A program made the translations under genes and the position numbers. Of a DNA stretch of 64,000 nucleotides, positions 37,170 to 46,858 are shown piece after piece. Where the stretch lies: the NCBI GenBank assembly GCA_036365145.1, contig JAEOAD010000013.1, forward strand, positions 44,333,001 through 44,397,000, written 5' to 3'. How positions within the stretch are numbered: position 1 is the stretch's first letter; every line of letters begins with the position of its first letter. The notes under the pieces are model-generated. The model saw only the letters and a program-made list of their open reading frames with translations. It made no database searches and was not told the DNA's origin. This DNA comes from Orientallactaga sibirica. Taxonomy: Eukaryota > Chordata > Mammalia > Rodentia > Dipodidae.

Positions 37170-37232
37170 TTAGGAAGGAAGGAAGGAAGGAAAGAAGGGG
37201 GGGCAGAAGAGGAGGTAAGAAGGAAGGGAAGG
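37170..37232. repeat. GGAA purine run
   Basis: An imperfect (GGAA)n tract following the ID tail. Confidence 0.85.
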
Positions 37233-37319
37233 AAGCCAGGTGTAGTAGCGCACACCTGTAATCTCAACACTTGGGGGGGCTGATGTAGGAGGATAGCTGA
37301 AAGTTGGAGACCAGCCTGA
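37233..37319 (+). mobile_element. B1 fragment
   Basis: CCAGGTGTAGTAGCGCACAC to GACCAGCCTGAG is the first half of a sense B1. Confidence 0.75.
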
Positions 37320-37490
37320 GTGTGTGTGTATGTGTGTGTGTATACGTTAAGTGTATGATGTGTGCTTGTGCATGCCACTATGCACGTGCAGAGGTCAGAG
37401 GACAACTTCAGGTGTCATTCTTCACCTTCCACCTGGATTGAGGTCACGTCTCTCTTTGTTCAAAGGGCCTGCAAGCTTCTGGAGGATTCT
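37320..37490 (-). mobile_element. B4-type SINE, first part
   Basis: TG-rich start, GCAGAGGTCAGAGGACAACT and CACCTTCCACCTGGATTGAG are antisense B4 landmarks. It is split by a B1 and resumes near 37735. Confidence 0.7.
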
Positions 37491-37494
37491 TTTT

Positions 37495-37668
37495 TTTAAA
37501 ATTTAAAATTTTTTATTTTTGTTTTTGTTTTTCGAGTTAGGGTCTCGCTCTAGCTCAGGCTGACCTGGAATTCACTATGTATTCTCAGGGTGGCCTCAAA
37601 CTCTCGGCAATCCTCCTACCTCTGCCTCCCTAGTGCTGGGATTAAAAGCATGCGCTACCGTGCCTGGC
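37495..37668 (-). mobile_element. B1 SINE
   Basis: A complete antisense body inserted in the B4 element. Confidence 0.94.
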
Positions 37669-37712
37669 TTCTTTTTCTTTCTCTTTCTTTCTCTCTTTTT
37701 TTCTCTCTCTCT
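37669..37712. repeat. (TC)n/(CTTT)n run
   Basis: A pyrimidine run between the B1 and the resumed B4 part. Confidence 0.85.
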
Positions 37713-37734
37713 TCTTACCTCTGATTCTTTGGAG

Positions 37735-37816
37735 GCTGTTTGTTTTGTGATCAAGTCCAGGCCCTCATGTATGCTAATTAAGTACTCTTCCACTGAGCTA
37801 CACCTCCAGCACCTCT
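37735..37816 (-). mobile_element. B4/ID part
   Basis: GCTAATTAAGTACTCTTCCA then CTGAGCTACACCTCCAGC is an antisense ID-type head. Confidence 0.65.
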
Positions 37817-37823
37817 TTGCTAT

Positions 37824-38070
37824 GCTATTTTCTTTTTCTTTTTCTTTTCTTTTCTTTCTTTCTTTTTTTTTTTTGTACTTTTTTAGGAGAGAGAGAGAAT
37901 TGGCACTCTGGCCACTGCAACTGAACTCCAGACACATGCACCATCTTGTGTGCACATACAACCTGTGTGCTTGCTTCACCTTGTGCATCTGGCTTACATG
38001 GGACCTGGAGAGTCAAACATGAGTCCTTAGGCTTTGTAGGCAAGCACCTTAACCACTAAGCCATCTGCAC
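37824..38070 (-). mobile_element. Dip SINE, long subtype, 16-bp TSD
   Basis: An antisense element with the extra TGTGTGCACATACAACC segment. TSD AGCACCTCTTTGCTAT at 37808-37823 and 38071-38086. Confidence 0.94.
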
Positions 38071-38086
38071 AGCACCTCTTTGCTAT

Positions 38087-39030
38087 TTTCGATGTTTATA
38101 TCAGAGTAGTGAATGCATTTTTTTTTCCCAGCTGAAACTGACTTGCAAGTAATTATTCAAATACCTGTGACAATTATACAGGTGGAGTGGAGAATAGACA
38201 CTCCTGATTGTACTCCACTCATGCCTTATTGGAAAATTCGAGCTGTAGATGATTAATTTCATATTTGGGTATAAAAGAGCAACTTAAATTATTTATGTGC
38301 AATGTATTAATTCAATGTAGTATACCTTTAAGTGAAGGAATGTACTAGAGTGCTAAGAACGTAACTTTGTGATTTTTTTTTAATATCAGGCTTTTCATAG
38401 ACAAATATTCTATAAAGCTTGCATAGAACTTGCATCCTACAACATCCAGGTTATAGATTTCCTGCCTGTAAACCAACAATTTGATCTTTATACGGATGCA
38501 TTCTACTGTAAGCCTTGCAATAAATTTAAAATTTAAAACTATGCAGGTTTTATATTCTTTTCAATGGAACTATAAAATCCTAGTGCAGAAGTCTTCAATT
38601 CAGCCTCACGCCTCTAGGCAGCACTATAATTAAGTCATCCTAGACAGGTAATTGTCCATCCCAGTAAGAGTCTGTCACATGCTCCGGAGTCCATTCTCAT
38701 AATGACCTCTCACCATAACTTCTCTATTATGTCTACTTCGAGTGATTTCCTTTCAGTGTAATCCTATTTCATCTGCTACATAAAGGAACGCATCTTATGA
38801 CAAAAGCTTATGCAATAAACATCTTTTCATTTTACTCACTACCCTCCTGATGAGAAAGCATTACTTCAGTTCATAGCCATCATGAATGTTATTTGCACAT
38901 ATTAGCTATGTTTTCTTGCTTCTATTTTACCAGAGTATGATTTGCTATTACAATGTTCATTAAGATTGACATCTGTATATGGTGAGAAATATTGACCAGC
39001 AAAAATGAGCTCTGGGTATCTATATGTCAT
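38087..39030. other. Repeat-poor island
   Basis: About 940 bp of AT-rich, single-copy-looking sequence with no recognised repeat or coding signal. It has several AT-rich motifs (for example AAGTAATTATTCAAATACC). Confidence 0.6.
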
Positions 39031-39073
39031 TTAAAAATGTTTTTGAATATTTTTATTTATTTATTTGCAAGAA

Positions 39074-39108
<35 letters not shown>

Positions 39109-39256
39109 GTGCACACCAGGGCCTTTAGCTGCTGCAAAAGAACTCCAGATGCACGCACCACTATGCATCTGGCTTTTTGTGGGTATTAAGGAAATGAACC
39201 CTGTTTGCTGGGCTTTGCAGGCAAGTGCTTTAACTACTGAGCCATCTCTCCAGCCT
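39031..39256 (-). mobile_element. Dip SINE with (GA)n
   Basis: A complete antisense element of the TTTGCAAGAAAGAAGAG subtype. Confidence 0.93.
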
Positions 39257-39270
39257 TTCTAGCTGTCATC

Positions 39271-39454
39271 TTTTTTCTTTTTTTCCTCTTTCTTTCTTTC
39301 TTTTTTTTTTTTTCAAGGTAGGGTTTCACTCTAGTCCAGGCTGTCCTGACCTGGAATTCACTATGTAGTCTCCGGGTGGCCTCAAACTCACCGTGGTCCT
39401 TCTACCTCTGCCTCCCGAGTGCTGGGATTAAAGATGTGCGCCACCACGCCTGGC
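39271..39454 (-). mobile_element. B1 SINE with small duplication
   Basis: A complete antisense body with an extra GTCCT before GACCTGG. Confidence 0.94.
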
Positions 39455-39620
39455 CAGGTTTAGTTTTTAAAAGGATGTTCCATAGGCGATGAGAGGAATT
39501 AATTGGGTGGACGGAGGGCTTGAAGCTGGAGGAATAGGAAGTGAGGGGCAAATGGTGAGGGCTTGATCTATGGCAATGATTCAGGGGTGAGTTGTGGACA
39601 GAATTCAGGGTTTTTTTTTT
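39455..39620. other. Unique stretch
   Basis: No repeat or gene signal recognised. Confidence 0.45.
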
Positions 39621-39621
39621 A

Positions 39622-39720
39622 GCATGTGTGTGTGGTATGCATGCATGTGTATATGTGTGTATATGTGGATGCAGATACTGACATCAGATAGATACATTCC
39701 TCAATTGTTCTCCACCTTAT
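39622..39720 (-). mobile_element. Possible B4 fragment
   Basis: A TG-rich start and CTCAATTGTTCTCCACCTTA hint at the first part of an antisense B4. Confidence 0.5.
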
Positions 39721-39741
39721 TTTTTCAAACTTTAAACTTTT

Positions 39742-39992
39742 TTTTTTTTGGAGAAAGACAGAGAGAGAGGAGAGGAAGACAGATAGAGATGGGTGCGCCA
39801 GCAGCCTCTCAGCTGCTGCAAACGAAATCCAGATGTTTGTGCCCCCTTGTGGTCAAGTGCGGCATTGTGCCCTTGCGTCACACTGCATCTGGCTAAACGT
39901 GAGACCTGGAGATTGGAACCGCTGGAGATTGGAACCAGCGTTCTTAGGCTTAGGAGGCAGGCGTCTTAACTGCTAAGCCATTTCTCCAGCCC
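39742..39992 (-). mobile_element. Dip SINE, long subtype, 14-bp TSD
   Basis: It carries TGGTCAAGTGCGGCATTGTG and a small internal tandem repeat of CTGGAGATTGGAACC near 39907. TSD AACTTTAAACTTTT at 39728-39741 and 39993-40006. Confidence 0.94.
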
Positions 39993-40006
39993 AACTTTAA
40001 ACTTTT

Positions 40007-40219
40007 AAAAAATATATTTTTATTTATTTGCAAGTAGAGAAAGACAGAGAGAAGAAAGACAGAGAAAATGGGTAAACCAGGGCCTCCAGCTGCTGCAAAC
40101 AAACTCCAGATGCAAATGCCACTTTGTGCATATGGCTTTACATGGGTACTGGGGCATTGAACCTGGGTCGTTAGGATTTGCAGGCAAATGCTGTAACTGC
40201 AAAGCCATCTCTCCAGCCC
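40007..40219 (-). mobile_element. Dip SINE at a re-used target
   Basis: A complete antisense element inserted in the right TSD of its neighbour; TTAAACTTT occurs again at 40220. Confidence 0.93.
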
Positions 40220-40224
40220 TTAAA

Positions 40225-40370
40225 CTTTGTTTTTCAAGGTAGGGTCTCGCTGTAGAACAGGCTGACCTGGAATTTACTATGTAGTCTCAGGATGGCCTTG
40301 AACTCATGGCAATCCACCTATCTTTGCCTCCCAAGTACTAGGATTAAAGGCATGCACCACCATGCCTGGC
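40225..40370 (-). mobile_element. B1 SINE
   Basis: A complete antisense body. Confidence 0.94.
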
Positions 40371-40376
40371 TTTCAA

Positions 40377-40402
40377 ATTTTACTTATTTATTTGTGTGTG
40401 TA

Positions 40403-40434
<32 letters not shown>

Positions 40435-40500
40435 TGTATGCACACATGTACACCAAGGTTTCTTGCTGCTGTAAACAAATGCCTGTCTGACCTTACATGG
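40377..40500 (-). mobile_element. Dip SINE, GT-rich subtype, first part
   Basis: A (TG)n run at 40394-40440 stands where other copies have GA. The body TTCTTGCTGCTGTAAACAAA follows; the rest lies beyond the LTR. Confidence 0.82.
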
Positions 40501-40842
40501 TGTTGCAGTCAGGTTTACATTGCTGGCAGAAATCACCAGAGAAACTTTTGGGAAAAAAGGGTTTATTTTGGCTTACAGACTTGAGGGGAAACTCCACGAT
40601 GGCAGGGGAAAACGATGACATGAGCGGAGGTTGGACATCACCCCCTGGTTAACATCAGGTGGACAATAGCAACAGGAGAGTGTGCCAAACACTGGCAAGG
40701 AGAAACTGGCTATAACACCCATCAGCCTGCTCCTAACAATACACTGCTTCCAAGGGGTGTGAATTCCTAAATCTCCATCAGCTGGGAACCTAGCATGCAG
40801 AACACCTAAGTTTCTGGGGGACACCTGAATCCAACCAGCACA
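40501..40842 (-). mobile_element. Solo LTR with 5-bp TSD
   Basis: A 342-bp TG...CA element in antisense (TGTTGCAGTCAGGTTTACAT at left, CCAACCAGCACA at right). Perfect CATGG duplications at 40496-40500 and 40843-40847. It matches the LTR at 61423-61741 in reverse. It is probably MaLR/ERVL-like. No internal retroviral sequence is present. Confidence 0.85.
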
Positions 40843-40905
40843 CATGGTAACTATGGAACTGAACCAGGCAAGCAGGCTTTGCCTGCTGAGTCATCTCCCC
40901 AGCCC
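40843..40905 (-). mobile_element. Dip SINE, GT-rich subtype, last part
   Basis: GGCTTTGCCTGCTGAGTCAT then CTCCCCAGCCC completes the element broken by the LTR. Confidence 0.82.
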
Positions 40906-41121
40906 TTCCAACTAATTTTCTGAGACAGGATTCCTCACTAAATCTAGTACTCACCCATTCAGCCAGTAATCCTTAGGGGTCCTCCTACCTTTGCCTCTCC
41001 AGTGCTGAGATTACAGGTGCAAGGCCCCAAGCCTGGCTTTGATGTAGGTGCACGGAACCCAAACTCGGGTCCTCATGCTTGCTCAGCAAGCACTTTACTG
41101 ACTGAGCCATCTCCTCAGACC
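40906..41121 (-). mobile_element. B4-type SINE
   Basis: GAGACAGGATTCCTCACTAA, a B1-like middle, then GCTCAGCAAGCACTTTACTG and CTGAGCCATCTCCTCAG. Confidence 0.75.
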
Positions 41122-41202
41122 AGGTGTTTTTATTTGTCATGATGCTGGGCATTGAATGCAGGACCTAGCACATGAATGAATATGGAAGAAGAGTAAAATA
41201 TA

Positions 41203-41385
41203 AGGATGACAGAGTATGTTGGCACACACCTATTATCCCAGTATTCAAGAAACAGAGGCATGAAGATCACAAACTTGAGGTCAGTCTGGTCTACTTAGTG
41301 AGTTCCAGGCAAGCCAGGGCTACTTAGAATGACCCTTGTCTCAAAAATCAAACAAAAAAACAAAAATCAAACAAAAAAATCAAAC
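41203..41385 (+). mobile_element. B1 SINE, older type
   Basis: A sense unit with GTCAGTCTGGTCTACTTAGT, closer to murid-like B1, with an AATCAAAC-rich tail. Confidence 0.8.
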
Positions 41386-41388
41386 ATG

Positions 41389-41575
41389 GGTTGGAGAGAT
41401 GGCTTAGTGGTTAGTGTGCTTTCCTGTGAAGCCCAAGGACCCAGGTTCAACTCCCCAGGACCCACGTAAACCAGATGCACATGGTGGTACACATGTCTGG
41501 AGTTCATTAGCAGTGTTTACAGGCCCCTGAGCACTCAATCTTTCTCTCTAATAATACATAAATAAAAATAAAAAG
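41389..41575 (+). mobile_element. Dip SINE
   Basis: A sense element with a shortened CT-rich segment. Confidence 0.92.
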
Positions 41576-41578
41576 CAG

Positions 41579-41793
41579 GGCTGGAGAGATAGTTCAGTGG
41601 TTAAGGCATCTGTTTGCAAAACCTAAGGACCCAGGTTCAATTCCCCAGTAACTGTGTAAGCCAGATGCACAAGGTGGCACATGTGTCTAAGTTTGTTTGC
41701 AGTGGCTAGAGGCTCTGGTGCACTCATTCTCTCTCTATATATCTATCTGCCATTTCTCTCTCTCAAATAAATAAGTAAATAAATAATATATTT
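41579..41793 (+). mobile_element. Dip SINE
   Basis: A full sense element directly after another. Confidence 0.93.
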
Positions 41794-41796
41794 TAT

Positions 41797-41941
41797 TTTT
41801 GGTTTTTTGAGGTAGGGTCTCACTCTAGCCAGGCTGACCTGGAACTCACCATGTAGTCTCAGGGTAGCCTTGAACTCACAATGCTCTTCCTACCTCTGCC
41901 TCCTGAGTGCTGGGATTAAAGTCGTGCGCCACCATGCACAG
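41797..41941 (-). mobile_element. B1 SINE
   Basis: A complete antisense body ending CACCATGCACAGC. Confidence 0.93.
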
Positions 41942-41952
41942 CAATATATATA

Positions 41953-42101
41953 TATTTTTGGTTTTCCAAGGTAGGGTCTCACACTAGCTCCAGCTGACCT
42001 GGAATTCACTATGTAGTCTCAGGGTGGCCTTGAACTCTTGGTGATCCTCCTACTTCTGCCTCCCAAGTGCTGGGATTAAAGGCGTGCACCACAATGCCCA
42101 G
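41953..42101 (-). mobile_element. B1 SINE
   Basis: A complete antisense body; GCAATATAT-type sequence precedes it and GAGCAATAAAATAT follows. Confidence 0.93.
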
Positions 42102-42136
42102 CAGAGCAATAAAATATTTTTAAAAAATAAAAATAT

Positions 42137-42340
42137 AGGTCTGGAGAGATGGCTTAGTGGTTAAGATGTTTGCCTGCAAAGCCAAAGGATCCAGATTTGA
42201 TTCCCCAGGATCCACATTAGCCAGAAGCACAAGGGGGTGCATGGTCTAGAGTTTGCTTGCAGTGGCTGGAGGGCCTGGTGTGCCCATTCTCTTTCTCTTT
42301 CCCTCTGTCAAATAAATAAATATTAAAAAGATAAAATGAA
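42137..42340 (+). mobile_element. Dip SINE
   Basis: A full sense element. Confidence 0.93.
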
Positions 42341-42367
42341 AATATAAAAAGCAAACAACAAGGCAAA

Positions 42368-42460
42368 GGCTAGGGATATAGCTCAGTGGTAGCATACTTG
42401 CTTAGAATAAGATGAGGCCCTAGGTTCAATCTCTGTTACCAACAAAAAAAAAAAAAAAGG
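42368..42460 (+). mobile_element. ID SINE
   Basis: GGCTAGGGATATAGCTCAGT and CCCTAGGTTCAATCTCTG followed by A15 is a clear ID element. Confidence 0.85.
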
Positions 42461-42469
42461 TAAGAATGA

Positions 42470-42593
42470 GCCTGGTGTAGTGGCACATGTCTTTAATCCC
42501 AGCTCTCGGGAGGCAGAGGTAGGAGCAAATTCCAGGGCAGCCTGGGCTAAAGCAAGACCCTACTTTGAAGAACCAAAAAAAAAAAAAAAAAAA
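42470..42593 (+). mobile_element. B1 SINE, internally deleted
   Basis: About 40 bases between GGTAGGAG and CAAATTCC are missing. Confidence 0.9.
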
Positions 42594-42630
42594 GATAAAG
42601 ATAAAGATAAAAGAAAGATAAAGATAACTC
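42594..42630. repeat. (AAAGAT)n
   Basis: A hexanucleotide expansion in the B1 tail. Confidence 0.93.
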
Positions 42631-42790
42631 CCAGTTTTTGATTTACACTTTGGGAAATGATGATGCCAGAAATTGCTTCACAACAGCTTCTCACTGTCAT
42701 TCCATTCAGAGTTTCCCTACTGAAGTCATCCATTCATGAAACATACAGTAACAAACCATCTTTGGCTATTTTAAGTGAAAAAGTAATTTT
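42631..42790. other. Unique stretch
   Basis: No repeat or gene signal recognised. Confidence 0.45.
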
Positions 42791-42792
42791 GA

Positions 42793-42990
42793 GGGCTAGA
42801 GAGATGGCTTAGTGATGAAGGTGCTTGCCTGTGATGCCTAAAGACCCAGGTTCGATTCCCCAGTACTCACATAAGCCAGATGCACAAAGTGACACATGCA
42901 TCTGGAGTTTTTTTGCAGTGGTTGGAGGCCCTTGCATGCTCATTCTTTCTCTCTCTCTGTCAACTAAATAAATAAAATAATTTAAAAAGT
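42793..42990 (+). mobile_element. Dip SINE
   Basis: A full sense element. AAAAAGTAATTTT before and AAAAAGTAATTAT after the next Dip suggest a shared target. Confidence 0.93.
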
Positions 42991-42998
42991 ATTTTAAA

Positions 42999-43240
42999 GG
43001 GCTGGACAGATGGCTTAGTGGTTAAGGTGCTTGCCTGCAAAGCCTAAGAACTTATGTTCTAATCTCCAGGTCCCATGTAGCCAGACTCACAGTGATGCAA
43101 GAATGCAATGTCACACAAGGGGGCACATGTGTCTGGAGTTCTTTTGCAATGGCTGAAAGCCTGGGCACGCCCATTCTCTCTCTCTCTCTCTCTCTCTCAA
43201 AATAAATAATAATAATTTTTTTAAAAAGCATTAAAAAAAA
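42999..43240 (+). mobile_element. Dip SINE, long subtype
   Basis: A sense element with the extra AGTGATGCAAGAATGCAATG segment. Confidence 0.93.
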
Positions 43241-43246
43241 GTAATT

Positions 43247-43365
43247 ATGAGCGGTGTGGGATGGCACACTTGTTGGGGGAGAGGCAGGAGGATCAGGAGT
43301 TCAAGACCATCCTCAGTTATATTTTAAGACCTTGTCTCAAAAACAAAACCAAACAAATTTTAAAA
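43247..43365 (+). mobile_element. Old B1-like monomer
   Basis: GAGGCAGGAGGATCAGGAGT and GACCTTGTCTCAAAAAC with the first half clipped. Confidence 0.6.
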
Positions 43366-43401
43366 GGTGTGTGAGAGAATGCTTGTTATTATTCAATTTC
43401 T

Positions 43402-43479
43402 CCCTTCCTTCCTTCCTTCCTTCCTTCCTTCCTTCCTTCCTTCCTTCCTTCCTTTCTTCCTTCCTTCCTTTCTTTCTTT
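43402..43479. repeat. (CCTT)n microsatellite
   Basis: A tetranucleotide run at the tail side of an antisense B1; its translation gives a spurious FLPS repeat. Confidence 0.97.
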
Positions 43480-43626
43480 TTTTGTTTTTTGAGGTAGGGT
43501 TTCATTCTAGCCCAGGCTGACCTGGAATTCACTGTGTACTCTCAGGGTGGCCTTGAACTCATGGCGATCCTCCTACCTCTGCTTCCCAAGTGCTGGGATT
43601 GAAGGTGTGTGCCACTACACCGGGCT
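43480..43626 (-). mobile_element. B1 SINE
   Basis: A complete antisense body. TTATTATTCAATTTCT at 43386-43401 and 43840-43855 is the 16-bp TSD of the whole two-B1 cluster. Confidence 0.94.
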
Positions 43627-43738
43627 TTTTTTTTTTTTCTTTTCTTTTTTCTTTTTTTCTTTTCTTTTCTTTTCTTTCCTTTCCTTTCCTTTCCTTTTCT
43701 TTTCTTTTCTTTCCTTTTCTTTTCATTCTTTTCTTTTC
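43627..43738. repeat. (TTTTC)n / (TTTCC)n microsatellite
   Basis: A pentanucleotide run between two antisense B1 bodies. Confidence 0.96.
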
Positions 43739-43839
43739 CAGGTAGGGTTTCACTCTAGCTCAGGCTGACCTGGAATTCACTACGTACTCTCAGGGTGGCC
43801 TTGAACTCACAGCAACCCTCCTGCACCACCATGCCCGGC
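43739..43839 (-). mobile_element. B1 SINE, internally deleted
   Basis: The TACCTCTGCCTCC to GGCGTG segment is missing (reads CCCTCCTGCACCACC). Confidence 0.92.
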
Positions 43840-43855
43840 TTATTATTCAATTTCT

Positions 43856-44838
43856 ATTCCTTCATTTTCACTCAGAACATTTGGCGTAGGACCCCTGGGA
43901 ATAAAGATGCATTTCTCTGCCTTCCTTTCAGCTTGGTCTGAACACGTGACAAAGTCCTGACTGACCAATGGGATGAAAGTAGACGTAGTATGTACAAGGT
44001 CCTTGATGTGTCCCTCAAGAGTGGAGGCATATCCTTATTGGCCTTTCCCACCATGTGTGTGATGACTGGAGCTCCATCTTGGCCCATTCCTTAAGGACTG
44101 CAAAGCGGACATCTAGAAGCTATCTGGGATGTTATCATCCTCAATGGCGACGTGCACACTTTCATGTGAAAGACAAATCAATTCATGCCTTAAGTGACTA
44201 TTATTTTTGGTTTCTTTTACATGTAACTAAATCCACATCACAATATACAAGTGGGCATTAGGAACTCAAGTGAAGCACTTGAGAAAAATTGGATACAAGA
44301 GCTGTGGAGTTAAGACCACAGTTTCAGCATCAGGCTGCTGTTGAAAACCATCTGACTCCTAGATTTCCCTAGTCTTTGGTTCACTTACTCCAGATGCAAA
44401 ATTCTGGCAGAGAGCATTTTATGACTTGGATTATGACTTGTGTCTGTACTGAAGGTGCCACAAAGGGCATGTGGAATGCCTTCTGCTTCTGGGTTGGGCA
44501 TCAGCATTGGGAGGTGTGTGCCAGGGACAGCCTGCCCACCAGTAGAACATACAATATGGGGGAGGGTCTCATGAGGCTCCAGCCCTCCCTGAGGAGTTAC
44601 TAGCTGTTAATGGTTGCTGGGGGAAGGAGAGATACTTTCTTCAGTGGTATAGCCTCTGAGGAATTGCCCATGCATCGATAAATAACCTCCAACCCATGCT
44701 AATGCAAGCAACCCTGAGTGGGTCACAGAAAAAGAAAAAAGGACATGAAAGTAATTGGGGAGAAGAAAGTGTTCAGCAAAAATGGAGGAAGGCCAAGAGA
44801 AGGTAACGGGGGCTGCAAATATGATCAAAATACATTAT
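43856..44838. other. Repeat-poor stretch, possible ancient repeat
   Basis: About 980 bp without a SINE. The part at 43925-44110 (GTGACAAAGTCCTGACTGAC, CCAATGGGATGAAAGTAG) has the look of an ancient mammalian interspersed repeat, but I cannot name a family. No credible exon. Confidence 0.5.
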
Positions 44839-45070
44839 TGGGGCTGGAGAGATGGCTTAGTGGTTAAGGCGCTTGCCTGCGAAGCCTAAGGACCCACGTT
44901 GGACTCTCCAGATCCCACGTTAGCCAGATGCACAAAGGTGAGACAAGCACAAGGTCACACATGCCCACTAGGTGGCGCAAGCATCTGGCTTTCGATTGCA
45001 GTGGCTGAGGCCCTGGTGCCCTAATTCTCTCTCTGTCTCTCTCACTCTTTCTAAAAAATAAAAATAAATA
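44839..45070 (+). mobile_element. Dip SINE, long subtype
   Basis: A full sense element with the extra CACACATGCCCACTAGGTGG segment. Confidence 0.95.
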
Positions 45071-45081
45071 CATTTATACAA

Positions 45082-45225
45082 GCCGGGCATGGTGGCACAT
45101 GCCTTTAATCCCAGCACTTGGGAGGCAGAGGTAGGAGGATCACTGTGAGTTTGAGGCCACCCTGAGACTACATAGTGAATTCCAGGTCAGCTTGAGCAAG
45201 GGTGAGACCATACCTTGAAAAACCA
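45082..45225 (+). mobile_element. B1 SINE with (GGT)n end
   Basis: A full sense body; GTGGTGGTGGTGGTGGGG follows at 45226-45242 instead of an A tail. Confidence 0.94.
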
Positions 45226-45339
45226 GTGGTGGTGGTGGTGGGGAAACATATATGAACTTGTCAAAAAATAAATTAAGTAAAAAATACAAAAAATCCTTCA
45301 GAAAGAAGATTGAGCTACAGATAAGAAGGAAAGTGTGAA

Positions 45340-45670
45340 AGTGTATCAGATACTTGTCTTCGTGCTGTGGGTACTTCGGGAGGCACCGTTTATTTTGGCC
45401 TGTAGTTTGAGAAGATACAGTCCACTATGGCTGGGAACGTATGGCAGCAGGAGCAGGAAGCAGCTGGTTGCAACGCCTCCACAATCAGGAAGTGGAGGTC
45501 AGACAGGAAGTGGTGCTGTTCTATACAACCTTAAGGCTGGTCGCCAGTGATCTACTTCCTCCAGCAAGGTTCTACTTCTTCAAGATTGCACAACTTTTCA
45601 TGATAGCGCCACCAGCTGGGGACCGAGTGTTCAAATACCTGAACCTATGTAGAACATGCTCCACTTAAAC
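45340..45670 (-). mobile_element. LTR-like fragment
   Basis: CCGTTTATTTTGGCCTGTAG, ATACAGTCCACTATGGCTGG and GGAAGCAGCTGGTTGC match the LTR layout at 14066. Family assigned from memory. Confidence 0.5.
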
Positions 45671-45799
45671 CATTTTGGCTCATGGTTTAAGGGTACAGTC
45701 CATTCTGGTGGAAAGCAGGGTGACAGGAGTGTGAGGTAGTTGGTGACATTCTTCTCCAGTTAGGAAGCAGAGGTGAATGTCTGTGTTCATGCTTTCTCC
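45671..45799 (-). mobile_element. LTR-like fragment, second unit
   Basis: TTTTGGCTCATGGTTTAAGG and GTACAGTCCATTCTGGTGG restart the same LTR pattern; it is split by a Dip and resumes at 46005. Confidence 0.5.
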
Positions 45800-46004
45800 C
45801 TTTAAAAAATTTTTTTAAATTTATTTACTTATTAGAGGGTGGGGGGGAGAATGGGCATGCCAGGACCTCTAGCCACTGCAAACGAACTCTAGACACATTC
45901 TCCACCATGTGCATTTGGCTTATGTGGATACTGGGGAATTGAGCCTTGAACTGGGGTCCCTTAGGCTTCACAGGCAAGCACTTAACCGCTAAGCCATCTC
46001 TCTC
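45800..46004 (-). mobile_element. Dip SINE, short purine segment
   Basis: An antisense element within the LTR-like sequence. Confidence 0.92.
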
Positions 46005-46190
46005 TTTTTCATTCAGTCTGGGGCTCTTGCACATGAGACTATGTTGCTTTTGTGCAGGCGGGGTCTTTCCACCTCGGTTAACCCTCTCTCACAGGAACTC
46101 ACAGACATGCCCAGGGCTTGTCTAGTACATGATTCTAAATCCCATCAAGTTGGCAAGGTTATTATAGAAGGGGAGAATGATGGACAGTCA
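46005..46190 (-). mobile_element. LTR-like fragment, continued
   Basis: TTTCCACCTCGGTTAACCCT, CACAGACATGCCCAGGGC and CATCAAGTTGGCAAGG continue the LTR-like unit. Confidence 0.5.
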
Positions 46191-46205
46191 AAATACCAAC
46201 AAATG

Positions 46206-46337
46206 GGCTGGGAAGATGGCTCAGCAGTTAAAATGCTTGTTTGCGAAGTCTAATGGCATGGGTTCAATTCCCCAGTTGCACAAAGTGGAGCAAGCATTTG
46301 GAGTTTGTTTGCAGTGGCTAGAGGCCCTGCTTGCAAA

Positions 46338-46380
<43 letters not shown>

Positions 46381-46386
46381 GTAATT
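46206..46386 (+). mobile_element. Dip SINE, deleted, with (AAAT)n
   Basis: A sense element whose CT-rich segment is lost; an (AAAT)n run spans 46336-46381. First of a three-Dip cluster with TSD AAATACCAACAAATG at 46191-46205 and 46844-46858. Confidence 0.92.
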
Positions 46387-46389
46387 TTA

Positions 46390-46540
46390 GGGCTGAAGAG
46401 ATGACTTTGTGGTTAAGGCATTTGCCTACAAAGCCAAAGAACCCAGGTTTGATTCCCCAGCACCCATGTAAGGCAGATGCACGATGTGGCATATGCATCT
46501 GGAGTTTGTTTGCAGTGGCTGGAGACCCTGGCATGCCCAT

Positions 46541-46597
<57 letters not shown>

Positions 46598-46622
46598 CTC
46601 TCTCAAATAAATATATATATAT
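46390..46622 (+). mobile_element. Dip SINE with (CT)n(AT)n
   Basis: A sense element with (CT)n at 46541-46566 followed by (TA)n at 46567-46592. Confidence 0.93.
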
Positions 46623-46826
46623 TTTAAAATTTTTATTTATTTACTTTATTTTGAGAAAGAGAGAGAGGCATAGAGAGAATGGGCACGCCAGGGCCTTCAG
46701 CCGTTGCAAACAAACTCCAGATGCATGCGCCACCTGCATCTGGCTTACATGGGTACTGGGGAATTGAACCTAGGTCGTTTGGCTTTACAGGCAAGTATCT
46801 TAATCACTAAGCAATCTCTCCAGCCC
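46623..46826 (-). mobile_element. Dip SINE
   Basis: An antisense element, tail to tail with the preceding one. Confidence 0.93.
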
Positions 46827-46858
46827 TAATATATATATATTTTAAATACCAACAAATG

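Noticed and set aside
37019..37405. 128-codon minus-strand frame rich in His/Thr
   Set aside because: It arises from TG/CA repeats, a B1 fragment and a GGAA run.
43856..44838. Possible host exon or processed pseudogene
   Set aside because: No reading frame longer than about 75 codons, no family similarity, and part looks like an ancient interspersed repeat.
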